Positions 1 to 9,293 are shown, counted from the first letter of the stretch. The stretch: DNA of 64,000 bases from Streptomyces sp. SID14436 (GCF_010548465.1 NZ_JAAGMD010000531.1:1-64000); one strand, 5' to 3'. The notes: a model not told the origin generated them from the letters alone. A program made the numbers and translations.

Positions 1-697
1 CGGCCCGTACGGGGCGGCCCGGCTGAACCCCGAACGCAGCGCTGCCAGGACGGCGTCCCGAGCCGGCTGGTGCGGTGTGACCGCTACCCCCACGATCACC
101 TTCGACGCCACATCGATGAACCACGTCACCCACGGACACACCGCGGCCCCGTCCAGGGCGACACGGACCGGGATACGTTTGTGATCACCCTCCCAGCAGG
201 CGTTGCGGTGCGTGGGGCGGCCGTTGGCCGTAGACGTCGTAACGACGACGTGCTGCTTCACCGCCCTTCAGCCCGGCCCGCTCCCCCGCCGACAAGTCCC
301 GGCGTACCGCGCGGTGCAGGGTCCGAAGAGAAGGCACCGAGCCCGGGTCACCAGCCGCGGCCGCTTCCGCAAGCAGCTCGCGGTGGACCGCTGACACGTT
401 CCCACCCCAAACCGCCAGACGAACACGCACATCTGGCGACACACCCGCCCGTGACGGGGTCCGTGCGGATAACCGCCCATCGCGCCGGGCCACCGCCACC
501 CAGTTCCACACCGTCCGCAGTGACACACCAAGAGACCCAGCGACTGCCCGCGCGTGCTCGGTGGCCAACTCGCCCCGGGAGTCAAGGGCCATCAAGCGCG
601 CCACCGCGCCACCGCGCCACCGCGCCCTCACGCCCGCCAGCCGGCCAGCCGGCCACCGCCGCAGCATGTCCTCGCCACCAGGAACCCGATCGGACAC
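1..697 (-). pseudogene. Mu/integrase-type transposase, frameshifted and cut by the window edge
   Basis: Read on the minus strand from 697, the first 160 or so residues hold a helix-turn-helix region (around VSLRTVWNWVAVARRDG) typical of the N-terminus of Mu-transposase/integrase-core proteins. The frame then stops at 185. Removing one base from the G-run at 214-217 joins it to a second frame that reads RPPTHRNACWEGDHKR, then PWVTWFIDVASKVIVGVAV, up to base 1. This is the start of a DDE integrase core, with the first catalytic Asp in EGDHKR. The rest of the gene lies outside the window. Two short 8-bp tandem repeats (601-624, 638-653) lie inside the N-terminal coding part. The family call rests on the HTH plus the WEGDH and WFIDVASK motifs. 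The frameshift may be real decay or a homopolymer sequencing error. Confidence 0.7.
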
Positions 698-844
698 TCC
701 TCACCCCCGGCTGCACCTCGTGCGGGTGGGTGGCTGTCCGCCATGGCCTCATCCATCCCAACACGCCGATCAGGCACACACGCACGGATGAAGCAGGCTC
801 CCCATCCCCATGGGGCGCCGGGGCGCGGTCATGTGCGTTTCCGG

Positions 845-1688
845 TTACGTGCGAGGCGCCGGCTCGATGAGCAGTGCGTCCATGGGCTTGGTCCGATGGG
901 GGCGCAGCACTTCCAGCCAGGTCACTCCGCTGCCCAGGAGACGCCCCACAGATCCGAAACCGTTCCATCCCAGATCGACGAAGCAGCGCTCAGCCAGCTG
1001 GTCCCGGCCGAACAGCCGCTGACCGTGCAATGTGACTTCTCCGAGGTCAACGCCCCGCTGCTCCAACGCGACCAGAGCGCAGGCCGCCGCCCGGCGCAAC
1101 GGACTCGTCTCCACCCAGCGCCGCCGTACATGCCGGACGGCTTCAGGGTCCTCGATGTCTCCGCCCAACAGCCTCAGCGGCGTGATGCCGATCTTGCCCT
1201 TCACGTGCCGGCCGAACAGCTCGCTCCGCGCCGGGCGCGGCACCAGGCTCTCCAGCTCCTCGAACTCTGCCAGCATGTGGTCCCTGGGGCGCCGGCCCGG
1301 CTTCCGGGTCCGGGGTCAAGGAGGCGAGGCGCTCACGGGCCAGGGAGAACGGCTCACCCCTCCGCCAGAGCAAGAACAGCTCGAAGCCCTCGTCCAGCAG
1401 GCTGCTGCGGCCACGGAACTGGAAGGAGATACCCCGGGTCCGGCCCCGCAGGGCCTGCCTCATCCCCACGTACGAGTCACGCCCGTTGACCGATGCATCC
1501 AGCGACCCGCCCAGCCAACGCCGGTCCGTGCCGTGCTCAATGACGACGTCGACATCGTTCGGCTCCAGCGCCCCACGCGCGTACGACCCGAAGACATACA
1601 CCTCCTCAACCAGGCCCAGCGGCCAACCACCGTTCCCGAGCCGCGTGATCATGTCCGTCAGCAGCCGCGTCGCCCGCTCACGCCTCAT
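845..1688 (-). pseudogene. MNT-type nucleotidyltransferase domain protein, frameshifted
   Basis: The N-terminal frame starts at 1688 and carries the minimal nucleotidyltransferase signature FGSYARG followed by NDVDVVIE, the metal-binding Asp pair of the pol-beta superfamily. About 125 residues in, the frame runs into low-complexity sequence. Deleting one base of the G-run at 1312-1315 restores a continuous reading of about 280 residues that passes through DHMLAEFEELESLVPRP and ends at 845. The C-terminal half has no family I recognise. Its start codon overlaps the stop of the gene at 1685-2128 (ATGA), so the two are probably co-translated. The substrate is unknown; related MNT proteins modify antibiotics, proteins or RNA. 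It could be functional if the indel is an assembly error. Confidence 0.65.
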
Positions 1689-2128
1689 CCGGCCACGCCC
1701 TCGGCATACGCGGCACGGAACTCCTGTGCCACCACGAAAACGGAACCCGGGACCGCACGCGGCTTACCGTCCTGCCACGTCCGCCCGATCACCTCCGCCG
1801 CGGCCCTCCCCCGCTGCAGCTCATACTCCTCAACCGCGGCGGCGAAATCAGCAGGAACCTCCCGCCGGTCCACCACACCCGCCACAGCAACCTGCGGGAA
1901 GGAACCCCCAAACGTCTGCAGCCTGGTCCATCCCAGAAACCGGCCGGCCTTACGCATCGCCGAGCGGATCAGAGCGACCCCGCCAAGCTCCTCCGCCTCA
2001 TCAACACCGAGCCGGAGCTCGTACGACCCTCCGTACCCGCCAGCGCCCGGCGGACACGACCGACGCAGCAACGGCACCAGGACAGCAACAAGACGCTCCT
2101 GACGCCGATCACCCACAAACGACGGCAT
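1685..2128 (-). CDS. Hypothetical protein coupled to the nucleotidyltransferase
   Basis: A 147-residue protein starting at MPSFVGDRRQERLVAVL. The open frame extends further upstream, but that part is Cys/Trp/Gly-rich and looks non-coding, so the ATG at 2128 is preferred. No clear Shine-Dalgarno sequence precedes it. Composition is mixed alpha/beta with no signal peptide or membrane segment. I recognise no domain. The stop overlaps the start of the downstream nucleotidyltransferase (ATGA), which suggests a two-gene unit. Two-gene units with an MNT protein are often toxin-antitoxin or modification systems, but the HEPN Rx4-6H motif is not evident here, so that role is only a possibility. Confidence 0.55.
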   Translation of the reverse strand: MPSFVGDRRQERLVAVLVPLLRRSCPPGAGGYGGSYELRLGVDEAEELGGVALIRSAMRKAGRFLGWTRLQTFGGSFPQVAVAGVVDRREVPADFAAAVEEYELQRGRAAAEVIGRTWQDGKPRAVPGSVFVVAQEFRAAYAEGVAG

Positions 2129-2542
2129 CCACCGACAATAGCCAGACACGACACGGCCCCACCCGGCGTTTCGCCACACCCACCCACAGGAGCCACGCCC
2201 ACCACCCACCGAACGACACCAGCCTCCACCGACAAAACCACACCACGGCAGACACCCGCGTGTGGCCCGCCTGCTCGCCAGCTGCCAGCAGTTCTTCCGT
2301 TCGACGTTCGACGTTCGACAACAGCCCGAGCGGGGATGAGCGGGCTGGTCGAGCATCGCCCGCCAGCGGACAGGGTCTGTGCTCTGGCCCGCGGCCATAG
2401 CACGACCTTCAGGAGTCCGCACAACCTCCGATGATCACGCGGTGGCCGTACCGGTTCTCGGCCGGGTTCACCACGAGATCGCGAAGTCAGAACGTAAGGC
2501 GCCCGTACAGATGCTCGGGTGTGCGAGACCGGTCCAGCGCCG
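2129..2542. other. Gap without a recognisable gene
   Basis: About 410 bases between the hypothetical gene and the epimerase. The only structure seen is a perfect 7-nt direct repeat (GTTCGAC three times, 2299-2319). Open frames here have the composition of shadows. It probably contains the promoter of the minus-strand pair ending at 845. Confidence 0.4.
2299..2319. repeat. 7-nt tandem repeat, three copies
   Basis: GTTCGAC is present three times head to tail, directly upstream of the minus-strand gene pair that begins at 2128. No function is assigned. Confidence 0.6.
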
Positions 2543-3528
2543 TCAGCCGAGAGCGTCGAGCAACTCGCGCTCGCGCTGCGAGCTGAGGCCTGCGCGCCTT
2601 TCCCGGTTCAGCCCCTGCTCACGTTCCCAGCGCAGCGTGTCGGCCAGCATCTCCGCCGAGGGCCGGTAACCCAGCCCCTCGGCGCGCGCCGAGGACCCGT
2701 CCCGGGCCGACCACCCTTCCCAGCCCGGCTCGACCAGCCACATCGCCAGCGATTCGGGCCCCATGTACTGGGCCACGCCGTTGATGAGCAGCCACGCCGA
2801 TTCGGCGGTGACCACCGGACCGGTGTGCCCGCCGATGGCGCGGGACAGCTCGATCCATTCTTCGAACGGAACGACCGGGCCGACGGCGTTGTATGTGCCG
2901 GTGGTTCCCCTCTCCGCGGCGTCGAGCAGCCAGGAGGTGAGGTCCCGCACGTCGACCACCTGGGTGGGCATGGCCGGTGTGTGGGGACCAGCATCGGCCC
3001 TTGCCGATCGCGTGCGGCGCGGGCGACCCAGTAGCCGGAGCGCCCGCTGTGATCGCCCGGGCCACCGATGAGACCGGCTCGTGCGATGAGGAGGCGGTCG
3101 CCCACGGCGGCCGCCGACGCCTGCTCGCAGGCGACCTTCGCCTCGCCGTACAACTCGCGGTCTACCTCGTTCCGGTCGGTCGGGGCGAGCAGGGCCGCGG
3201 ACTCGTCCGCCCCCAGCGTGGCGTGGGAGGCGTAGGCGTTGCCGGACGAGACGTACACCCAGTGCCCGGCCTTGCTGCCCAGCGCATCAAGCGCTCCACG
3301 AACGAAGCCCGGCTGCCAGGACACCTCGACGACCGCGTCCCATACGCGGTCGATCAGTGGCTCGTACGCCGACGGATCGCGCCGGTCGGCGGCGACCAGC
3401 GTCGCTCCGTCCGCGACTTCTCCGCTCTCGCCACGCGCGAGGCAAGTCACCCGATGGCCACGTTCGATCGCCTGCCGCGACAGCTCCCGAGCCACCCATG
3501 CCGTTCCGCCCAGAACCAGGACCTCCAT
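2543..3528 (-). pseudogene. NAD-dependent epimerase/dehydratase, split by a frameshift
   Basis: Starts at 3528 with [16 protein letters not shown], an extended-SDR Rossmann fold in which the glycine motif is GGTAWVA. It continues through [10 protein letters not shown] and the Tyr-Lys region (YGEAK, active-site Tyr/Lys), all typical of nucleotide-sugar epimerase-like proteins. After PMLVPT the frame is lost near 2972-2988 and resumes as [20 protein letters not shown], running to the stop at 2543. One base must be inserted (or two removed) to join the halves into a protein of about 328 residues. Each half keeps normal codon bias, so the lesion is recent or a sequencing artefact. The substrate cannot be told from sequence. 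Confidence 0.75.
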
Positions 3529-3639
3529 ACCGACACACGAGCACCGGGATCACCGCGCGGCCAGGCGGATTCACTGACAGCAGATCGTCAGCCGTCAGAG
3601 CGATTGCAACTCTCGTGCAATGGCTGCCACTTGGTGAGC

Positions 3640-4008
3640 TCATATCCTTGGAAGGCACAGACGTGCCCCGCCACAAGGAGCGGCAGCAGACCCGCGCTGG
3701 GGCGCCAGCTCCCCGTCGAAGCTGAGCTTGGGTTGTGCCGCCCCTCCAGGGCCGCGTCGACGTCGATGTTCCAGCGCTCTGGGGTGCCGCCGTCCTCCCG
3801 GATTGTCCGCGGCCGCAAGTCCAGCACGATGCCGGTCGAACCGCGCATCCTCACGGGCGACCGTGCCCTGGTTGCCCAGACTGAAGCCGCCGTTCGGCGA
3901 GTTGAAGTCGAAGTCAGGGCGAGTTCCAGTCTCTTCGCCGATCGACGCCACCGGGCCACCGCACGCCACAGCCACTACCAACGTCGAGTCGCCGAGGCAT
4001 CCGAACAC
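3640..4008 (-). pseudogene. Possible degraded lipoprotein gene
   Basis: Two overlapping minus-strand frames contain pieces that read like real protein rather than shadow. The first is STLVVAVACGGPVASIGEE (a lipobox-like VAVAC) followed by DFDFNSPNGGFSLGNQGTV. In the next frame is TGIVLDLRPRTIREDGG followed by ERWNIDVDAALEGRHNP. The reading then seems to return to the first frame (KLSFDGELAPQRG). At least two frameshifts would be needed. I do not recognise the family. The call rests on residue composition only and may be wrong. Confidence 0.3.
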
Positions 4009-4099
4009 CTGATCACGAAGTCACACTGGAGTACTGGGCGGTTTCGTCTGGATGAACAGGTAGGTGCTGGCGGTCGTTGCTGGGTGGCAGTCTGGGGCA

Positions 4100-4390
4100 A
4101 TGAGACCTTGGCACACCTCCACCGAGAACGACCTGCGGCATCTGCTCAATGAGTGGGATCCGGTGGGCGTCGCTGACGATGTGCAGGACGAGTACGACTG
4201 CATGCTCGCCCCTCTCCTCCAGCGACTCGGTTCCGGCGCCGGTCGGACCGAGATCGGTGAGTTCCTGCGGCACGAACTGCAAGATCACTTCGGTCTCGAC
4301 CCTCTGGGCTTGCGGCCAGAAGCAATGGCCAGCCGAGTGATGGTCTGGTGGACGTCGACCGACCCGGCTGATGGTGTGGCCAGCGCATAG
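4100..4390 (+). CDS. Small hypothetical protein
   Basis: A 96-residue acidic protein beginning MRPWHTSTENDLRHLLNEWD. A G-rich stretch (GGGG, 4094-4097) just before the ATG at 4100 is a plausible ribosome site, and this start is preferred over an upstream one at 4064. The sequence includes WDPVGVADDVQDEYDCML and EFLRHELQDHFGLDPLG. It looks like a small all-helical protein of a kind common in Streptomyces. There is no signal peptide, membrane segment or metal motif. It sits just upstream of the IS5 remnant and has normal codon use. The function is unknown. Confidence 0.6.
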   Translation: MRPWHTSTENDLRHLLNEWDPVGVADDVQDEYDCMLAPLLQRLGSGAGRTEIGEFLRHELQDHFGLDPLGLRPEAMASRVMVWWTSTDPADGVASA

Positions 4391-4431
4391 CCGCTCCTTT
4401 CCGATCGTCCGGTCGTTGGTCTGGTGGGCCG

Positions 4432-5267
4432 TTGACTGATGCGCAGTGGGCGCATCGAGCCGTTGCTCCCGGACCGGACACCTAGGCGAGGTGGCCGTCG
4501 GCGGGACCATCGTGAGGCGATCGACGCGATCGCCTACAGGGCCCAGACCGGTACCCAGTGGGTTCACCTGCCGGAGAAGTACGGCAACTGGCGGGGCGTC
4601 TACAACCGGCTACGGATGTAGACCGTCGACGGCACTTGGGAGCGAGTGTTCATCGCCCTGGTGGCCCAGGCCGGCGCAGACGAGGACCTGAGCTGGGCCG
4701 TCTCCGTGGACTACACGATCGTGCGCGCTCACCAGCACGGCCGGGGCCCAAAAAAGGGGCCCCGGCCGACGAGCCGCATGACCACGCCATCGGACGGTCC
4801 CGCGGCGGACTGAGCACGAAGATCCACCTTGCCGCCGACGGCCGTTGCCGGTCCCTGGCCTGCCACCTCACCGCCGGTCAGGCCGGTGACGCACCTGCGT
4901 TCACCGAGGTGATGGCCCCGCCTGCGTGTTCCCCGACAGCGCGGTCGTCCGCGTACCAGGCCGGACATGGTCCTGGCCGACAAGCCCTACTCCTCCCGCG
5001 AGATCCGCGACCACCTGCGCAGACGCGGCATCCGGGCGGTGATCCCGGAACGAGCCGACCGGCAGGCCAACCGGAAGCGGCGCGGACAGGCCGGTGGCAG
5101 GCCGCCGGCCTTCGACCAGGGAGTCGTACAAGCAGCGCGACTCCGTCGAGCGGTGCATCAACCGCCTGAAGCAGTGGCGTGGCATCGCCAACCGCTACGA
5201 GAAGACCGCGACCATCTACCTGGCCGGACTCCACATCGCGGGCATCTTTCTCTGGTCTGCCCGATGA
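4432..5267 (+). mobile_element. IS5-family insertion sequence remnant, transposase pseudogene
   Basis: The plus strand carries almost the full length of an IS5-family transposase but in pieces: IEPLLPDRTPRRGGRRRDH, then GTQWVHLPEKYGNWRGVYNRL, AIGRSRGGLSTKIHLAADG, REIRDHLRRRGIRAVIPE, RCINRLKQWRGIANRYEKTA and finally AGIFLWSAR before the stop at 5265-5267. Damage seen: loss of two bases just after the TTG start, a nonsense TAG at 4619-4621 where the family has Trp, and frameshifts near 4745, 4917 and about 5125. Terminal inverted repeats were not identified. The element cannot make transposase and marks an old insertion in this decayed region. Confidence 0.85.
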
Positions 5268-5383
5268 TCCAAACGAAACCGCCTGCTCGCGGGCCGGGTC
5301 GGTAACCTGCGACGATGATGGCCGGCGACGGCGTACGACGGTCCCGACCGGCGTCCTGCGGACTAGGTGCGGACTGCACCGGC

Positions 5384-5914
5384 TTACAGACCTTCGTCGT
5401 CGACGACTTCGGGTTCGCGAATGTAGGCGAGGTCCAGGCCATAGCGTTCGGTGACCGGGGGATTGTTCCACGCCTGGGTGAGATGGTCCTCGAAGGTGTC
5501 GTCGGCGGGGTGATTGAGCGTCGTCGTCACGTAGTAGTCGGCCATCGCCTGCCTGTTCTCCCACCAGGCGTGGCCCTCGTAGACACCGGGGCGAGGCAGG
5601 GTCATCTCCCCTGCGGGGCCGTATTCCAGTTGGTTGACGACGAGGACGCCGGTTTCCGACTCGATAGTGACAGGCACATGTCCTTCCACCCCGGCGGGCG
5701 GGGCGGGCGCGACGTCCCAGACACGGATGGCCACCTCGACGTCGATGTCGGGTTGCAGGCTGAGCAGGTACAGGTGGTAGCCGTTGCCGGCCACCACCTG
5801 CGTGCGGGCAGCGGCCATGGTGTCGTCATCGCTGAGGTAGGCGTCGGCGTCGTAAACCTCGACGACGCGGCGGGCCGGTGTGGCCTTGCAACGGTATTCA
5901 GCCAGGAGCGCCAT
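5384..5914 (-). CDS. Hypothetical protein
   Basis: A 176-residue soluble protein (MALLAEYRCKATPARRVVEVY) with intact frame and normal composition. It is rich in beta-type segments such as GYHLYLLSLQPDIDVEVAIRV and in acidic residues near the C-terminus. A GAAGGG element lies upstream of the ATG at 5914. No signal peptide, membrane helix or catalytic motif is seen, and I do not recognise the family. It lies 18 bases downstream of a 34-codon kinase-like fragment and is bordered by the IS5 remnant, so its original operon may be lost. Confidence 0.65.
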   Translation of the reverse strand: MALLAEYRCKATPARRVVEVYDADAYLSDDDTMAAARTQVVAGNGYHLYLLSLQPDIDVEVAIRVWDVAPAPPAGVEGHVPVTIESETGVLVVNQLEYGPAGEMTLPRPGVYEGHAWWENRQAMADYYVTTTLNHPADDTFEDHLTQAWNNPPVTERYGLDLAYIREPEVVDDEGL

Positions 5915-5932
5915 CGTGCCGCTGCCCTTCTG

Positions 5933-6037
5933 CTAGTTGCTGATCTTCATGTAGAAGGCGTCGCCGTTCAGCATGCGGTACAGCGTCGCGGCGCTGGAAC
6001 CCCGAGCAACGAGCCAGCCCTGAGGACTTGTTTCCAT
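5933..6037 (-). pseudogene. N-terminal fragment resembling an aminoglycoside phosphotransferase (34 codons)
   Basis: The ATG at 6037 has a good GAGGG ribosome site and opens a 34-codon frame that ends at TAG (5933-5935). The peptide contains GWLVARGSSAATLYRMLNG then AFYMKISN. This resembles the first strands and glycine-rich loop of APH(3')-type kinases (pattern W-x-V-x-x-G-x-S-x-A-x-x-Y-x-L then the Lys strand). The kinase core is missing. The likeliest reading is the 5' end of a phosphotransferase gene left after a deletion. A free-standing small peptide is the alternative. The match is by eye only. Confidence 0.4.
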
Positions 6038-6088
6038 TACAGACGCCCTCGCGGATCACGCCGAGCTCGTACACCGGATCCGGAACGA

Positions 6089-6708
6089 AGGTCAGACAGA
6101 ACGGGGTGACGCGCCGGTCGGGAGTGCGACGGAGGCGGCCGCCGCTGCACCAACGTCACCTGGCGGGCCCTTGGCCTCCCGCGTGATGGGCTCGTCGTCG
6201 GCGAGCTGGAAGCCGGTTGCGCGGGCGACAGCCGCGCTTGGGCGGTTCCCCGGTTCAATGCGTAGCAGCACTCTCCTTGCTCCCAGCTCTCGACGGGATA
6301 GTCGCCCACCAGCCTGACGGCTCGTGAGGCGAGGCCCTGTCGGCGATGTCGGCTGCCGACGCCGTAAGCAACTTCGACGTCACGCGTGTTGAGCTCGCAG
6401 CGAAAGAGGAGGACCTCACCACGCGGCTGCTCACCGTCGGTGGTGATCGCCAACTGCGCCGTCTTGCGGCCTTCCTCGCAACCTTCGTGGGCCTTGGCCA
6501 GGTATGCACCTGCCGCCGTGGAGTCGAACGGAGAGGGCACCGGAGTCCATCGGTCGATCTCGGGGTCGTCATAGAGCTCAACCAACGCCGAGAGATCGGT
6601 CTCGGTCCACTCTCCCAGCAGTAACCCGTCTCCCGATAACCGAATGCTTGACGGCGTAACGATCTCATGTTGGCTGGGCAAGTGCCCGATCTTGCCCTGC
6701 CAGGGCAT
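6089..6708 (-). pseudogene. GNAT-family N-acetyltransferase, frameshifted
   Basis: From the ATG at 6708 (MPWQGKIGHLPSQHEIVTPS) the frame covers the GNAT N-terminus, with SGDGLLLGEWTETDLSALVE, and the acetyl-CoA loop VGSRHRRQGLASRAVRLV (R-x-x-G-x-A). After YPVE it loses frame near 6288-6290. Inserting one base restores ELGARRVLLRIEPGNRPSAA then ATGFQLADDEP, the expected GNAT C-terminal strand and helix. The far C-terminus is uncertain and may carry a second shift. It probably acetylated a small molecule or a protein N-terminus (RimJ-like). Active only if the indel is a sequencing error. Confidence 0.65.
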
Positions 6709-6978
6709 CGAACTCCAGAGCAGCGAGCCCGTCGGCCAGGCTTCGCCGTCGACGGGACGCGGCAATTGACGCCGGACAACCCACGGACGACACCGACTGT
6801 GACCGTCACAACTCGTGAACAACACGGGGTCGGTGAGCACACAACCGCTGCAGGATTGCTTCAGATCCGTGGCCAAGCGGGTGCGTGCCATGCAGGAGCG
6901 GTACGGGCGCGACGGCGGCTTTGCAAGGGGGGCACCTGCGGGGTTCTTCGATCGGTGTCGGCGTGGTCCGGCGAGAAG

Positions 6979-7575
6979 CTACCGCGAGGACCGTTGGAGG
7001 ATGGCCTCGACGATGGCCATCAGCCGGTCCCCGGTCCGGTCGATGCTTCCGTTCTGCGTGCTGACCTGTGCACCTTCGAGCAGAAACGTGATCTCGGCCG
7101 CGGCCTGCTCGGGGTCGTCCAGACCTGCCGCGGCGCACATGCCGACCAGGCGGCGTGTCTGGTGCGCCTTGTGCTGTTCGATCACCTGCCGGGCCGGGTG
7201 GGAGCGGTCGGGCAGCTCGGCCAGGGAATTGATGAACGGGCAGCCCCGGTGGGAGATGTCCGGCAGGCCCTCGGCGATGAAACGGGCGAGACCGAGAATC
7301 TGCTCCCTGGGCTGGTACGGATGGTCTGCCTCGACCCGGTCGAAGGCCGCTTGATAGTCGGCCGCCACGATCCGCATCCATTCCGCGACCAGGGCATCCT
7401 TCGTCTCGAAGTGCCGGTAGACCGCCATCTTCGTCGTGTTCGCCCGGTCGGCGATCGTCTGGACGCTCACCCGTCGGATTCCCACGTTCTGGAACAGTTC
7501 CTCGGCCGCATCGAGGATGCGCTCGCGGGGCGGCAGCTTCGCCACCCGGCTCGGCCTTCTGGTGATCGCGGTCAT
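6979..7575 (-). CDS. TetR-family transcriptional regulator
   Basis: A 198-residue protein. Residues about 18-62 form a TetR DNA-binding domain (RERILDAAEELFQNVG, then SVQTIADRANTTKMAVYRHF). The remainder is a helical ligand-binding domain with CPFINSLAELPD, a C-terminal type common in Streptomyces TetR proteins. The gene is divergent from the amidase at 7704. The 128-base intergenic region holds a perfect 36-bp palindrome, the obvious operator. The likely arrangement is autorepression plus control of the amidase, with release by a small ligand. The ligand is unknown. Confidence 0.9.
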   Translation of the reverse strand: MTAITRRPSRVAKLPPRERILDAAEELFQNVGIRRVSVQTIADRANTTKMAVYRHFETKDALVAEWMRIVAADYQAAFDRVEADHPYQPREQILGLARFIAEGLPDISHRGCPFINSLAELPDRSHPARQVIEQHKAHQTRRLVGMCAAAGLDDPEQAAAEITFLLEGAQVSTQNGSIDRTGDRLMAIVEAILQRSSR

Positions 7576-7637
7576 GCTCGCTCTCCGTGACGCTGCCCTG
7601 GGCCCTTGATCCTCGGCTTCCTGTTACGGTACCAGCC

Positions 7638-7673
7638 AGTCCTTGGTGATACCGCTCGGTATCACCAAGGACT
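7638..7673. promoter_or_regulatory. Perfect inverted repeat, probable TetR operator
   Basis: Arms AGTCCTTGGTGATACCG (7638-7654) and its exact reverse complement (7657-7673) are separated by CT. It sits between the divergent tetR and amidase genes, 31 bases before the preferred amidase start. The inner GATACC/GGTATC core is the kind of short palindrome TetR dimers bind. Its length would allow two dimers. Confidence 0.8.
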
Positions 7674-7703
7674 CATCAGTATCGTCTTTGGGGAGTGATG
7701 GCC

Positions 7704-9155
7704 GTGCGAGTGACCGAGTACACGACCTTCGACGCAGTGGGGCTGGCCGAGGCGGTGGCCAGGGGTGATGTGACCGTGGCAGAACTGGAAGCGGCCGCGC
7801 GTGAGGCCTGCGAGGTGGTCAACGGGCGGATCAACGCCGTCGTGGAAACCTGGCCTTCGGACGACGAGCCCGTGCCCGGCAGTACGCCGCTCGCCGGGGT
7901 GCCCTTCCTGATCAAGGACATAGGCGTCTCGATGGCCGGACGGCGGACGGAGTTGGGCAGCCGTCTCGCGGCCGGTCACCTGGCCGGCGCCGACTCCTTC
8001 CTGATGCGACGCTTCCGCCGCGCCGGGCTCGTCACGTTCGGTCGTACGGCGACGCCGGAGATGGCCTACAGCAACACCACGGAATCGGTGCTGTACGGAG
8101 CGACCCGCAACCCGTGGGACACGACGCTCAGCGCCGGCGGATCCAGCGGCGGGGCCGGCGCGGCGGTCGCCGCCGGAGTGGTCCCGCTCGCCCATGCGAC
8201 CGACGCCGCCGGCTCCATCCGAGTCCCGGCCGCCCACAACGGCCTCTTCGGGATCAAGCCGACCCGCGGCCGGATCTCCTGGGGGCCCGACTTCGACGAC
8301 ATGTTCAACGGCCTGGCCGAACACGGCAGCCTCAGCCGCAGCGTCCGCGACAGCGCGGTCCTCCTCGACCGCATGCGCGGGACCGAGCCAGGCGACCCCT
8401 ACACCGCGCCGGAACCGCACCGGCCCTACGCCGACGAAGTCACCCGCCACCCAGGTTCACTGCGCGTCGGCGTCCTCACCCACGCCTGGGGCGGCCGGCG
8501 CACCGCCCCTGACGTGGCCGACGCCCTCTCCCACACCGCTCACCTGCTCGAATCCCTCGGGCACTGGGTGGAGGAAACCACGGTTGACCTCGGTGTCGAC
8601 TGGGAGGAATTCCTGCTGGCAAGCGCCCGGCAGTGGACGGCGAACCTCACCGCCCAGATCGATGGGCTGGCCGCAGCCTTCGACCGGCCGATCGACGCCT
8701 CAACGCTCGAGCCACCCGTCCTCGCCTCGTACCACTACGGGCAGCACGTCAGCGGCTCCGAGTTCGTCACGGCTCTGGCCCTCCGCAACCGGGTGGCGCG
8801 CAGCCTGGCGCGCTACTTCGACGGCCACGACATCCTGCTCACACCGACCGTGCCGGACTCCCCCGTGCCGCTGGGCTGGCACGCCACGGACGCCGAAACG
8901 CTGGACGGTCTCGGCTGGCTGCGCCGTCTCTTCGACATCGCGCCGTTCACGGCGCCGTTCAACGTGGCGGGCACGCCCGCCATGTCGGTGCCGCTGGCCG
9001 CCGACCCGGCCACCGGGCTTCCCATCGGCATGCAGTTCGCCGCCGGATACGGTCGCGAGGACCTCCTCTTCCGACTCGCGGGACAACTGGAGCAGGCGAG
9101 CCCGTGGCACGGCCGCACCCCTGCCGTCTGGGCAGGTTCGAGAACAACGGGCTGA
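7704..9155 (+). CDS. Amidase (amidase signature family)
   Basis: The protein is 483 residues when started at GTG 7704, nine bases after a GGGGA ribosome site. The ATG at 7698 would leave only three bases. Amidase-signature features are present: a catalytic Lys in FLIKDIG (about residue 71), the cis-Ser in AGGSSGG (about 148) and the nucleophile in AAGSIRVPAA (about 171). The GSIRVPAA region lacks the usual first Gly (GGSIR becomes AGSIR). It hydrolyses a carboxamide; the sequence does not show whether the substrate is a small amide, an aryl-acyl amide or a peptide. No signal peptide, so it is cytoplasmic. It stands opposite the TetR gene and is probably its main target. Confidence 0.88.
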   Translation: MRVTEYTTFDAVGLAEAVARGDVTVAELEAAAREACEVVNGRINAVVETWPSDDEPVPGSTPLAGVPFLIKDIGVSMAGRRTELGSRLAAGHLAGADSFLMRRFRRAGLVTFGRTATPEMAYSNTTESVLYGATRNPWDTTLSAGGSSGGAGAAVAAGVVPLAHATDAAGSIRVPAAHNGLFGIKPTRGRISWGPDFDDMFNGLAEHGSLSRSVRDSAVLLDRMRGTEPGDPYTAPEPHRPYADEVTRHPGSLRVGVLTHAWGGRRTAPDVADALSHTAHLLESLGHWVEETTVDLGVDWEEFLLASARQWTANLTAQIDGLAAAFDRPIDASTLEPPVLASYHYGQHVSGSEFVTALALRNRVARSLARYFDGHDILLTPTVPDSPVPLGWHATDAETLDGLGWLRRLFDIAPFTAPFNVAGTPAMSVPLAADPATGLPIGMQFAAGYGREDLLFRLAGQLEQASPWHGRTPAVWAGSRTTG

Positions 9156-9293
9156 CCCCGGCCACGGGCCGTGGACAAGTTCGGGCGGGCAGCGGGTACT
9201 GCGCCCCTCCACGGCGGCGTGCTGAGCAGGCAGGACAGCCGCGGCGCCGGCCCTGCGATGACCGTACTTGCGCCCTCCGGCTGTGGAGTGAGC

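Noticed and set aside
5933-6037. RiPP or toxin precursor peptide
   Set aside because: No leader/core pattern, no modification enzymes nearby; the resemblance to an APH N-terminus explains it better.
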